A stretch of 64,000 nt of DNA from Halothece sp964463655 (GTDB taxonomy: Bacteria; Cyanobacteriota; Cyanobacteriia; Cyanobacteriales; Rubidibacteraceae): NCBI GenBank assembly GCA_964463655.1, contig CAYXDG010000006.1:6241-70240 (forward strand). Direction: 5' to 3'. The position numbers were made by a program, and so were the translations under genes. The notes under the pieces are model-generated. The model searched no databases, was not told the DNA's origin, and saw nothing but the letters and a program-made list of their open reading frames with translations. Positions 8,385-16,441 of the stretch are shown in pieces (within the stretch, counting starts at the first letter, position 1; each line of letters opens with the position of its first letter).

Positions 8385-9164
8385 ATGAAACGTCGCTTTG
8401 ATGGGCGAACTGACACGGGAGTTGTGCGTGCAGTCAACCAAGACTGCTTCTATTATGATCCGCGAGGACGTTTTTTTATCGTCGCCGATGGCATGGGAGG
8501 ACACGCAGGAGGACAAGAAGCCAGTCGCCTTGCCACTCAAACTATTAGCCAATATTTAGAACAACATTGGAATAGTGATTTAGAATCAGAAACCCTACTC
8601 CACAAAGCAGTTGAGGAAGCGAACGCAAAAATCATTGCGGATCAAAAAACTCATCCTGAACGTGCAGAAATGGGAACAACTCTTGTGGCAGTTGTTTTCC
8701 GTCACGGACAATCTTGGTGTGTTCACGTGGGAGACTCGCGACTCTACTTGTGGCGAGATAATGTCCTCACCCCCCTCACTGAAGATCATACTTGGGTAGC
8801 GTGGGCTTTAAGATCAGGAACCATCTCTCCCGAAGAAGCTGGAATTCATCCCTGGCGTCATGTTTTATCTCAATGTCTTGGACGCAAAGAACTCTGTGCG
8901 ATCGAAACAGATATTCTCAATGTTCAACCAGGCGATCGACTCCTACTCTGTAGCGATGGTTTAACAGGAGAAGTCTCAGACGAAGAGATTGGTATTTACC
9001 TAAGAGAAGCTGAAACCTGTGAAGAAGCCGTGAACGAACTGATTGAAACCGCTAAAGAAAATGGGGGGTCTGACAATGTTACGGTAGTTGTTATTGAAGA
9101 AGGAGAATCCGAAGATAGCTTTAGCACTCAAGAAGAAGCAGATACCTTATCCTCAGACTATTAA
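8385..9164 (+). CDS. PP2C-family serine/threonine protein phosphatase
   Basis: 259 residues from the ATG at 8385 (a TTG lies 21 bases upstream). All metal-binding motifs of bacterial PP2C are present: TDTGxVRxxNQD (about 9-20), ADGMGGH (34-40), VGDSRLYLW, EDHTWV, LLCSDGLTGEV and GGSDNVTVVV. It should remove phosphate from Ser/Thr using two Mn or Mg ions. The C-terminal 30 residues are acidic and outside the fold. Same strand as the ABC1 kinase; facing the prohibitin pair across a hairpin terminator. Confidence 0.92.
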   Translation: MKRRFDGRTDTGVVRAVNQDCFYYDPRGRFFIVADGMGGHAGGQEASRLATQTISQYLEQHWNSDLESETLLHKAVEEANAKIIADQKTHPERAEMGTTLVAVVFRHGQSWCVHVGDSRLYLWRDNVLTPLTEDHTWVAWALRSGTISPEEAGIHPWRHVLSQCLGRKELCAIETDILNVQPGDRLLLCSDGLTGEVSDEEIGIYLREAETCEEAVNELIETAKENGGSDNVTVVVIEEGESEDSFSTQEEADTLSSDY

Positions 9165-9178
9165 AAGTTTTAAGGAAA

Positions 9179-9199
9179 GAGGGCGCAACCCGCGCCCTC
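9179..9199. terminator. Bidirectional hairpin between convergent genes
   Basis: Perfect 8-bp stem GAGGGCGC/GCGCCCTC with a 5-base loop, between the ends of the PP2C gene (9164) and the downstream prohibitin gene (9210). There is no strong T run on either side, so termination by this hairpin alone is uncertain. Confidence 0.6.
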
Positions 9200-9209
9200 C
9201 TAGTGATGA

Positions 9210-10127
9210 TTATTGGAAGGTTTCCTCAAACGGAGAGGGTTCATCCAGAGGAGACGATTCTGCAGGAGATGGCCGATCGCTGTCCACATCTGCTAAATCC
9301 CCTAAATTAAATAAGAAAGGAACACTGCTTTTGTTTTCCCCTCCTAATACCAAAACATTGGGCATTTGCGCCCCTCCTTGTCGCCAAGCCTCGATTGCTT
9401 CTTTTTGTAGCACCAGCGACCCCCCTTGCGCCCGTAAGGTATCCGCTAACAACCGTTGTGCTTCAGCACGTCCTTTCGCCCGATTGATGTCTGCTTGCGC
9501 CTTTTGTTCGGCTTCTCTGGCAATATAAACCGCCCTTTGAGCGCTTTGTTCTGCGATTTGTTTATCTTCCACTGCTTGGGCAAAGGCTTCTGTAAAATTG
9601 AGATCAATCACACTGGTATCGAGGATAATAATCCCATATTTATCCAAGCGCTCACTGAGAGCAACATCAAAATCCTCCTTCAACTCATCCCGTCTGGTGA
9701 TCGCCTCTTCAGCAGTTTTTCGCGCTGCTGCCACTTTAAACGATTCTTGCGTTTGGGGAGAAATAATTTTCGCCACCACATTACTTAATGTCCCTTGTTT
9801 CCGACGAATATCCACCACTCGCACAGGGTCGAGACGGAAGTTAATGGCAAAACTTGCATTCAAATCTTGTAAGTCTTTTGTCGCACTTTGGGCAGGGACT
9901 TCATATTTTTGCACCGTCACATCATATACATCCACTTTAGAAATAATGGGCGGTTTAAAGTGAATCCCTTCTAAAAGCGCTCCGTCTTGGGCTTTTCCTA
10001 GAATACTCAGCACCCCTGCTTCCCCTGGATTAATAACAGAGTAGGAATTGAAGCCAAGGATCAGTAGTAGTGCTGCAATGATTCCGCCCGCGATCGAGAT
10101 TATACTTTGGGAATTGGGTTTATTCAA
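9210..10127 (-). CDS. Prohibitin-family SPFH membrane protein (copy 2)
   Basis: 305 residues: one N-terminal membrane helix (about 9-28), then an SPFH/Band 7 domain starting at NPGEAGVLSILGKAQ, a long Ala/Glu/Arg-rich coiled coil (about 165-245), and an acidic Pro/Ser tail. It is very close in sequence to the next upstream gene, differing mostly at the extreme N-terminus and the tail, so the pair is a tandem duplication. Prohibitins form large ring assemblies at membranes and modulate proteases such as FtsH. The gap to copy 1 is 28 bases, indicating one operon. Confidence 0.92.
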   Translation of the reverse strand: MNKPNSQSIISIAGGIIAALLLILGFNSYSVINPGEAGVLSILGKAQDGALLEGIHFKPPIISKVDVYDVTVQKYEVPAQSATKDLQDLNASFAINFRLDPVRVVDIRRKQGTLSNVVAKIISPQTQESFKVAAARKTAEEAITRRDELKEDFDVALSERLDKYGIIILDTSVIDLNFTEAFAQAVEDKQIAEQSAQRAVYIAREAEQKAQADINRAKGRAEAQRLLADTLRAQGGSLVLQKEAIEAWRQGGAQMPNVLVLGGENKSSVPFLFNLGDLADVDSDRPSPAESSPLDEPSPFEETFQ

Positions 10128-10155
10128 AAAAATTAGCTCCTCGTATGAAATTGGT

Positions 10156-11121
10156 TTATCTTAAGTTGCCATACCCTGGGGGAAGATTCAGGGGAGATAA
10201 GGAGTCTTTTTCCTCCTTTTCAAAAGGAGAAGGCTCATCTAAAGGGGATGCTTCTTTAGGAGAAGGACGGTCTTGATCAATATCCGCTAAATCCCCTAAA
10301 TTAAACAAGAAGGGAATACTGCTTTGGTTTTCCCCTCCTAAAATTAACACATTGGGCATTTGCGACCCTCCTTGTCGCCAAGCCTCGATCGCCTCTTTTT
10401 GTAGCACCAGAGACCCCCCTTGCGCCCGTAAGGTATCCGCTAACAACCGTTGTGCTTCTGCTTTCCCTTTGGCTCGGTTAATATCCGCTTGCGCTTTTTG
10501 TTCAGCTTCCCTAGCAATATAAACCGCCCGTTGAGCGCTTTGTTCGGCAATTTGTTTATCTTCCACCGCCTGAGCAAACTCCTTGGTAAAATTCAGGTCA
10601 ATGACGCTTGTATCAAGGACAACAATGCCATATTTGTCCAATCGATTATTTAATGCGATATCAAAGTCCGCTTTTAACTCATCCCGCTTGGTGATTGCTT
10701 CTTCGGCGGTTTTTCGCGCTGCTGCAATCTTAAACGATTCTTGGGTTTGAGGGGCAATCACTTTCGAGACAACATTACTCAATGTTCCCTGTTTCCGTCG
10801 AATGTCCACCACTTTCACAGGGTCAAGACGAAAATTAATCGCAAAACTCGCCTTTAAATCTTGTAAGTCTTTGGTTGCACTTTGGGCAGGCACTTCAAAC
10901 TTTTGCACCGTCACATCATACACATCCACTTTCGAGATAAAAGGAAATTTGTAATGAATTCCCTCTAATAAAGCATCTTCTTGAGCTTTTCCCAAAATGC
11001 TTAAAACCCCTGCTTCTCCCGGGTTAACGACAACATAAGAATTAAAGCCAATCAGGATTAATAAAGCAGCAACAATTCCACCAATAATCGCGATGAGGCT
11101 TTGGTTTGTTTGTTTGGCCAA
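10156..11121 (-). CDS. Prohibitin-family SPFH membrane protein (copy 1)
   Basis: 321 residues with the same plan as its neighbour: membrane helix at about 10-29, SPFH domain, coiled coil, and a tail rich in Glu, Asp, Pro and Ser that is about 16 residues longer (ending GYGNLR). First gene of the pair in the direction of transcription, with its ATG preceded by AAGGAGAG. Two adjacent paralogues recall the PHB1/PHB2 hetero-ring of mitochondria, but whether these two mix is unknown. A phasin-like gene lies 167 bases upstream on the same strand. Confidence 0.92.
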   Translation of the reverse strand: MAKQTNQSLIAIIGGIVAALLILIGFNSYVVVNPGEAGVLSILGKAQEDALLEGIHYKFPFISKVDVYDVTVQKFEVPAQSATKDLQDLKASFAINFRLDPVKVVDIRRKQGTLSNVVSKVIAPQTQESFKIAAARKTAEEAITKRDELKADFDIALNNRLDKYGIVVLDTSVIDLNFTKEFAQAVEDKQIAEQSAQRAVYIAREAEQKAQADINRAKGKAEAQRLLADTLRAQGGSLVLQKEAIEAWRQGGSQMPNVLILGGENQSSIPFLFNLGDLADIDQDRPSPKEASPLDEPSPFEKEEKDSLSPLNLPPGYGNLR

Positions 11122-11288
11122 GATTTCTCTCCTTATTCACTATTGGGTACGGTTTTCATTCATTGTCTCATAGCTAAGGGATATCCTAACGAGATATCAT
11201 GATTAATCAGGTTGCTTGCTCACTTTTTGCTTCAATAACATGGGACAATTACTTGAGAAGCGCGATCGCTGCTCTAAATTAAGATTGA

Positions 11289-11693
11289 TTATTCTCTATG
11301 GAGACGTTTTAATTCTTCTCGTAAAGCCTCTACTTGTTGGCGAAGCGTATCAATATCCTCGCCTCCCTCTGCTTTTGAAGATTCCTCCCTTTCGCTGCTC
11401 GCGTCTTCCTCTTCTTCAATAATTTCAATTCGTCTAGGTTCTCCTGTGCCAGAAGTTCCCCCAGAAGACTGATTTTGTCCCCGTTGTGCTTCAGAAATTA
11501 GTTCTTGCACAAATTGACGGGCTTCTTCTGAATTCATTTCGCCTCGTTTCACCAACTCATCCGCCAGTTTTTGGCCCTCAGTGCGGAGTTCTTTGAATTT
11601 TTCAGAGGCTTGTTCTTGTGCGTAGTCTGCTAAACCAACACCGAAATAGAAGGCTTTTTGTATAATATCGCCGAGTCCAAATTGATTTGACAT
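11289..11693 (-). CDS. Phasin-like helical protein
   Basis: 134 residues. The N-terminal 70 residues (FGLGDIIQKAFYFGVGLADYAQE onward, then EEARQFVQELISEAQ) match the helical phasin-like/PhaI-type proteins annotated in cyanobacteria. A Ser/Gly/Glu linker follows and a C-terminal coiled coil (DIDTLRQQVEALREELKRL) ends it. The linker holds the acidic run IEEEEDASSEREE. Phasins coat polyhydroxyalkanoate granules, but no PHA synthase gene is visible here, so the role is open. Its architecture parallels the small protein at 6185. Confidence 0.65.
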   Translation of the reverse strand: MSNQFGLGDIIQKAFYFGVGLADYAQEQASEKFKELRTEGQKLADELVKRGEMNSEEARQFVQELISEAQRGQNQSSGGTSGTGEPRRIEIIEEEEDASSEREESSKAEGGEDIDTLRQQVEALREELKRLHRE

Positions 11694-11920
11694 AGATTGA
11701 CTAATCCTCCCAAGGAAATCATGACTATCCCTATTTCATAGCTTAACTTGTCTGCCCACTCGAAAAAAATTGACAAATAGGCAATGATATGCTAGAGGGA
11801 GAAAATTAAGGATCAATTTCAATTTCGATACAATCAAGACACCAACCATCAATATTGTTCGCTTGTTACCCCTTGTGGCTTTATGATGGGGGGGTGTGGT
11901 GTGAAGTGAAAGGAAATAAG

Positions 11921-12652
11921 ATGACTGCTCAAAGCCAACTTATCTCCGTTAAGGTATTGCGAGGCGCAATTAAACGTAGCGTTGACCCGATCATCAGGAA
12001 AAAAAGATACCAAACAATTGCCCTTGCTGCCAAAGATGGAGAAGTTCTCAAACGATTATTTGATATTGTTTTCTCTAGCGCGGTGTTAGTAATCTGCTCT
12101 CCGCTCTATCTATTATTAGCAATTCTGATTAAATTCAGTTCATCAGGACCGGTGTTCTACGTTCAAACACGCATCGGGAAAAATTATCGACCCTTTAGTT
12201 GTATTAAATTTAGAACAATGGTTCAGAATGCTGATGCGTTGATGGAACGTTTAATGCTGGAGTATCCAGAATTACGACAGGAGTACGAAGAGAATTTTAA
12301 ACTCAAAAATGACCCCCGCGTCACCGCAGTGGGGAAATTTTTACGCTATACCAGTCTCGATGAACTCCCGCAATTTTGGAATGTTCTCAAAGGAGATATG
12401 AGTGTGGTCGGACCGCGTCCCCTTGTCCCCGAAGAACTATACAAATATGGTCGCCATATTGATAAAATCTTGACCATCCGACCAGGGATTACAGGACTCT
12501 GGCAAGTGTCTGGACGAAACGACATCCCTTATGAAAGACGAGTCAACATGGATGTGTATTATGTTAACTTTCGGAACTGGTTGCTTGATTTTTGGGTCAT
12601 CGTCAAAACGATTGGTGTGATGCTCTTTCCTCAAGATAATGGAGGATATTAA
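11921..12652 (+). CDS. Monotopic phosphoglycosyl transferase (sugar transferase)
   Basis: 243 residues from the ATG at 11921, which has AAAGGAAAT just ahead; an upstream in-frame TTG would add an unlikely peptide. A single membrane hairpin (LFDIVFSSAVLVICSPLYLL) precedes the bacterial sugar transferase domain with KFRTM, LRYTSLDELPQFWNVL and the VVGPRPL and RPGITGLWQVSGR motifs. The Asp-Glu pair of LDELPQ is the catalytic dyad. It transfers a sugar-1-phosphate to undecaprenyl phosphate, the first step of exopolysaccharide or O-antigen repeat synthesis. It heads a same-strand group with gmd and fcl. Confidence 0.9.
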   Translation: MTAQSQLISVKVLRGAIKRSVDPIIRKKRYQTIALAAKDGEVLKRLFDIVFSSAVLVICSPLYLLLAILIKFSSSGPVFYVQTRIGKNYRPFSCIKFRTMVQNADALMERLMLEYPELRQEYEENFKLKNDPRVTAVGKFLRYTSLDELPQFWNVLKGDMSVVGPRPLVPEELYKYGRHIDKILTIRPGITGLWQVSGRNDIPYERRVNMDVYYVNFRNWLLDFWVIVKTIGVMLFPQDNGGY

Positions 12653-12764
12653 TTGACACTTGATAATTAATGGTTAACAATTAAGTATTTGTTATCAGTT
12701 GTTAGTTTCCGACCAATGACTGGTAACAGATATTGGCTCTCAAATTAAGGATAAATTGACAAAA

Positions 12765-13844
12765 ATGACCGAACGGAAAACCGCTTTGATCACGGGAATT
12801 ACAGGTCAAGATGGTTCATATTTGAGTGAACTGCTTCTCGAAAAAGGCTATGAAGTGCATGGGATTATTCGTCGCACTTCTACGTTTAATACCGATCGCA
12901 TTGATCATATCTATGTTGATCCTCACCAAGAAGATGCAAGATTATTTCTCCATTATGGTGATCTCACTGAGGGAACAACCTTGCGTCGTTTATTAGAAGC
13001 GGTTCAACCGATCGAGATTTATAATTTAGGCGCACAATCTCACGTCCGAGTCAGCTTTGATTCCCCAGAATATACCGTAGATACCGTAGCAATGGGAACA
13101 TTGCGCTTATTAGAGGCAATTCGCGATTATCAACATCGCACTGGGATTCAAGTAAAATTCTATCAAGCAGGTTCTTCGGAAATGTTTGGGAAGGTGCAGG
13201 AAATTCCCCAAAAAGAAACCACTCCCTTCTATCCTCGCAGTCCCTACGCTTGTGCAAAAGTGTATGCCCATTGGCAAACGGTTAACTATCGTGAATCCTA
13301 TAATTTATTTGCCTGTAATGGGATTTTATTTAACCATGAGTCACCGCGACGGGGTGAAACATTTGTCACCCGAAAAATCACCCGCGCGATCGCCCGAATC
13401 CTAGCAGGAAAGCAAAAACTCCTGTATATGGGGAATTTAGACGCAAAACGAGACTGGGGCTACGCCAAAGACTATGTAGAAGCCATGTGGTTAATGCTAC
13501 AACAAGAGCAAGCAGATGATTATGTAGTCGCCACAGGAGAAACCCATTCCGTGCGAGAATTCCTAGAACTGGCTTTTAGCTACGTTAACCTCAACTGGGA
13601 AGACTATGTGCGCTTTGATGAGCGCTACCTGCGTCCTGCGGAAGTCGAGTTATTAATTGGTGATCCTGCAAAAACTAAAGAAACGTTAGAGTGGAAACCC
13701 TCAGTTAACTTTGAAGAATTAGTCATGCTCATGGTTGATGCAGACCTACAAGCACTCGGACTCACCCCTCCTGAAATAGAAGGACGGAAACGGGTAAAGG
13801 ATAACGCCTATATTCGCCACAATGTTGGCTCAATTTCATATTAA
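12765..13844 (+). CDS. gmd: GDP-mannose 4,6-dehydratase
   Basis: 359 residues from the ATG at 12765 (a TTG nine bases upstream is closer to AAGGA and remains possible). Rossmann motif ALITGITGQDGSYLSELLL at the N-terminus, HYGDLTEGTTL, NLGAQSHVRVSF, GSSEMFG, and the catalytic YPRSPYACAKVYAHW with the YxxxK pair; NHESPRRGETFVTRKI is the gmd-specific substrate segment. Converts GDP-D-mannose to GDP-4-keto-6-deoxymannose. The next gene, fcl, completes GDP-L-fucose synthesis, 56 bases downstream. Confidence 0.96.
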   Translation: MTERKTALITGITGQDGSYLSELLLEKGYEVHGIIRRTSTFNTDRIDHIYVDPHQEDARLFLHYGDLTEGTTLRRLLEAVQPIEIYNLGAQSHVRVSFDSPEYTVDTVAMGTLRLLEAIRDYQHRTGIQVKFYQAGSSEMFGKVQEIPQKETTPFYPRSPYACAKVYAHWQTVNYRESYNLFACNGILFNHESPRRGETFVTRKITRAIARILAGKQKLLYMGNLDAKRDWGYAKDYVEAMWLMLQQEQADDYVVATGETHSVREFLELAFSYVNLNWEDYVRFDERYLRPAEVELLIGDPAKTKETLEWKPSVNFEELVMLMVDADLQALGLTPPEIEGRKRVKDNAYIRHNVGSISY

Positions 13845-13900
13845 ATGCTGACTCTCCTCACTCAAACCAGTAAGGAAGTTTATTATGGAGGACAACCCCA

Positions 13901-14839
13901 ATGCTCGACTTAAGTGATAAACGCATCGTTGTTACAGGTGGCGCTGGCTTTTTAGGTCGTCAGGTGATTGATCAACTGCGTCAAGCAGGAGCGCAGTTAG
14001 AGAAAATTACCGTGCCGCGATCGAGTGACTGCGATCTCCGTGACTTTAGCAATTGCCAAAAAGTTGCCGACCAACAAGATATTATCATCCATCTCGCTGC
14101 CCATGTGGGAGGAATTGGCTTAAATCGTGAAAAACCAGCCGAACTCTTCTACGATAACTTAATGATGGGAGCGCAACTGATCCACGCAGCTTATGAAGCA
14201 GAAGTGCAAAAATTTGTTTGTGTGGGAACAATCTGCGCCTACCCCAAATTTACCCCCGTTCCCTTCAAAGAAGATGACCTTTGGAATGGGTATCCCGAAG
14301 AAACCAACGCCCCCTATGGCATCGCAAAAAAAGCCCTCCTCGTACAATTGGAAGCCTACCGTCAACAGTATGGGTTTAATGGTATTTATCTGCTACCCGT
14401 GAACTTATACGGCCCAGAAGACAACTTTAACCCCGCCAGTTCCCATGTCATCCCCGCCTTAATTCGGAAAGTGTATGAAGCGCAACAGCGAGGGGAAAAA
14501 ACCCTTCCTGTGTGGGGAGATGGTAGCCCAACGCGAGAATTCCTCTATTCCACCGATGCAGCACGGGGAATTGTCATGGCAACGCAAAAATATAATGATC
14601 CAGACCCAGTTAATTTAGGCACAAACGAAGAAGTAGCCATTAAAGACCTTGTGGAACTGATCTGTGAACTCATGGATTTTCAAGGGGAAATTATCTGGGA
14701 AACCGATAAACCCAATGGTCAACCCCGTCGCTGTCTCGATACCCAAAGGGCAAAAGAACGTTTTGAGTTTATCGCCGAAACCGAATTTAAACAGGGCTTA
14801 AAAAATACAATTGACTGGTATCGAGAAAATGCTGATTAA
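13901..14839 (+). CDS. fcl: GDP-L-fucose synthase
   Basis: 312 residues, an SDR epimerase/reductase: IVVTGGAGFLGRQV at the N-terminus, HLAAHVGGIGLNREKPAEL, GTICAYPKF with the catalytic Ser position replaced by Thr-Ile-Cys as usual in WcaG, and NAPYGIAKKALL with the YxxxK pair. Performs the 3,5-epimerisation and NADPH reduction that give GDP-L-fucose. Directly after gmd; both supply fucose for a surface glycan probably started by the sugar transferase at 11921. Confidence 0.95.
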   Translation: MLDLSDKRIVVTGGAGFLGRQVIDQLRQAGAQLEKITVPRSSDCDLRDFSNCQKVADQQDIIIHLAAHVGGIGLNREKPAELFYDNLMMGAQLIHAAYEAEVQKFVCVGTICAYPKFTPVPFKEDDLWNGYPEETNAPYGIAKKALLVQLEAYRQQYGFNGIYLLPVNLYGPEDNFNPASSHVIPALIRKVYEAQQRGEKTLPVWGDGSPTREFLYSTDAARGIVMATQKYNDPDPVNLGTNEEVAIKDLVELICELMDFQGEIIWETDKPNGQPRRCLDTQRAKERFEFIAETEFKQGLKNTIDWYRENAD

Positions 14840-14920
14840 AACATTAATAAAACTGATATCTTCTTAAAGGAGTCTTGTTGTATTGTTAATTAGAAGCAAA
14901 TTTTGTAAACAAAACTTAGA

Positions 14921-16327
14921 ATGATTTTAGATCAGTTAATGTCTTGTCTTGACATAATAGACCTCAGTCCCCTTTCCTTACTCGCCACAGCAGAAAAAGA
15001 AGCTGCTGAACCAGAAGGGTCACTCATCCTAGCAGGTGTCTTGTTGAGCTTAGTCACAATTTATATCGCCAGTAAAATTGGCGGTGAACTTTGCTCTCGC
15101 ATCAACCTCCCTCCCGTTTTAGGAGAATTAGTGGGCGGTGTTTTGATTGGTGTGTCTGTTTTAGGATTACTAGCTTTTCCTGAAAGTGGCGCAACGGCCG
15201 AAGATTCGCTCATTATGGCTTTTCTAGAGCGAACCACTGATCTCACCCCAGAAACGATCGAGCCTGTGTTTGCAGCACAAGGAGAAGTGATCACTGTTTT
15301 ATCAGAATTAGGGGTGGTCATTTTACTGTTTGAAATTGGCTTAGAATCTGACCTGAAAGAACTCTTGCAAGTGGGCCCACAAGCAGCGTTAGTGGCGGTA
15401 ACGGGGGTAGTTGCTCCCTTTGTGGGGGGAACAGCTGGGTTATACTATGGTTTTGGTGTTCCTGCTGTGCCTGCGGTCTTTGCTGGGGCAGCGCTCACCG
15501 CTACGAGTATTGGAATCACCGCAAAAGTCTTATCTGAATTAGGACGTTTGAATTCTAAAGAAGGACAAATTATCATTGGTGCTGCAGTGATTGATGATGT
15601 CCTGGGCATTATTATTTTGGCAGTTGTGGCGAGTCTGATTAAAACGGGCAACATAGAGGTGAGTAATGTTCTCTACTTAGTGGTCAGTGCTGGCGTATTT
15701 CTAGTAGGAACAATTCTGCTGGGACGCTTTGTGACTCCGTTTTTAATGGGCATGGTCAAGGAAATGAAAACCAGAGGAGAGTTATTATTAACCTCGTTGG
15801 TGTTTGCCTTTGCTTTGGCTTATATTGCCACAGCGATTAACCTAGAAGCGATTTTAGGCGCGTTTGCAGCAGGGTTAGTGTTAGGAGAAACCGAAAAACG
15901 CAAAGAGTTAGAAGAACAAGTTGTCCCCGTTGCTGATATCCTAGTGCCAGTGTTTTTCGTTTGTGTGGGCGCAAGAACCGATTTAGGCGTTCTCAATCCT
16001 GCTAATCCCAGTAATCGAGAAGGTTTGATTTTAGCAGGCTTTTTGATTGTCGTTGCTATGATTGGAAAAGCGATCGCTGGCTATACCATATTCGGTCGTC
16101 CCGATTTGAATAAACTCGCCATTGGTGTGGGAATGATTCCTCGGGGAGAAGTGGGTCTGGTTTTTGCTGGCGTGGGTTCAGCAAGTGGTGCTTTGTCCCC
16201 CGCAACCGAAGCAGCGATCATTGTCATGGTGATTGTCACCACCTTTGTCGCCCCTCCCTTCTTGCGAGTGGTCTTCCCTGATACACCAGTAAAGGAAGTA
16301 GAGACCTCAAAACAAGAAGGAAACTAA
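14921..16327 (+). CDS. CPA2-family Na+(K+)/H+ antiporter
   Basis: 468 residues with about 12-13 membrane helices. The core helix carries GAAVIDDVLGIII: the adjacent Asp pair marks the electrogenic Na+/H+ type (NapA/NhaA-like). ALTATSIGITAKVLSELG and the last helices (GVGMIPRGEVGLVFAGVG) are also typical. An extra luminal/periplasmic stretch of about 50 residues at 90-140 holds acidic and Pro residues. In cyanobacteria this family (NhaS/NapA) works in salt and pH balance, at either the plasma or thylakoid membrane; which one cannot be told. Stands alone, with 81- and 114-base gaps on either side. Confidence 0.9.
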   Translation: MILDQLMSCLDIIDLSPLSLLATAEKEAAEPEGSLILAGVLLSLVTIYIASKIGGELCSRINLPPVLGELVGGVLIGVSVLGLLAFPESGATAEDSLIMAFLERTTDLTPETIEPVFAAQGEVITVLSELGVVILLFEIGLESDLKELLQVGPQAALVAVTGVVAPFVGGTAGLYYGFGVPAVPAVFAGAALTATSIGITAKVLSELGRLNSKEGQIIIGAAVIDDVLGIIILAVVASLIKTGNIEVSNVLYLVVSAGVFLVGTILLGRFVTPFLMGMVKEMKTRGELLLTSLVFAFALAYIATAINLEAILGAFAAGLVLGETEKRKELEEQVVPVADILVPVFFVCVGARTDLGVLNPANPSNREGLILAGFLIVVAMIGKAIAGYTIFGRPDLNKLAIGVGMIPRGEVGLVFAGVGSASGALSPATEAAIIVMVIVTTFVAPPFLRVVFPDTPVKEVETSKQEGN

Positions 16328-16441
16328 GAAAACGTTACAAATTGGCTCTGTTGGGATAAACTAATTGGTTAACTGCTACGGTTATGCTAAGTTCCTATAA
16401 TGATTGAGGGCGCGGTCTTTATCGTGTGAGGAGTAAGAGTA

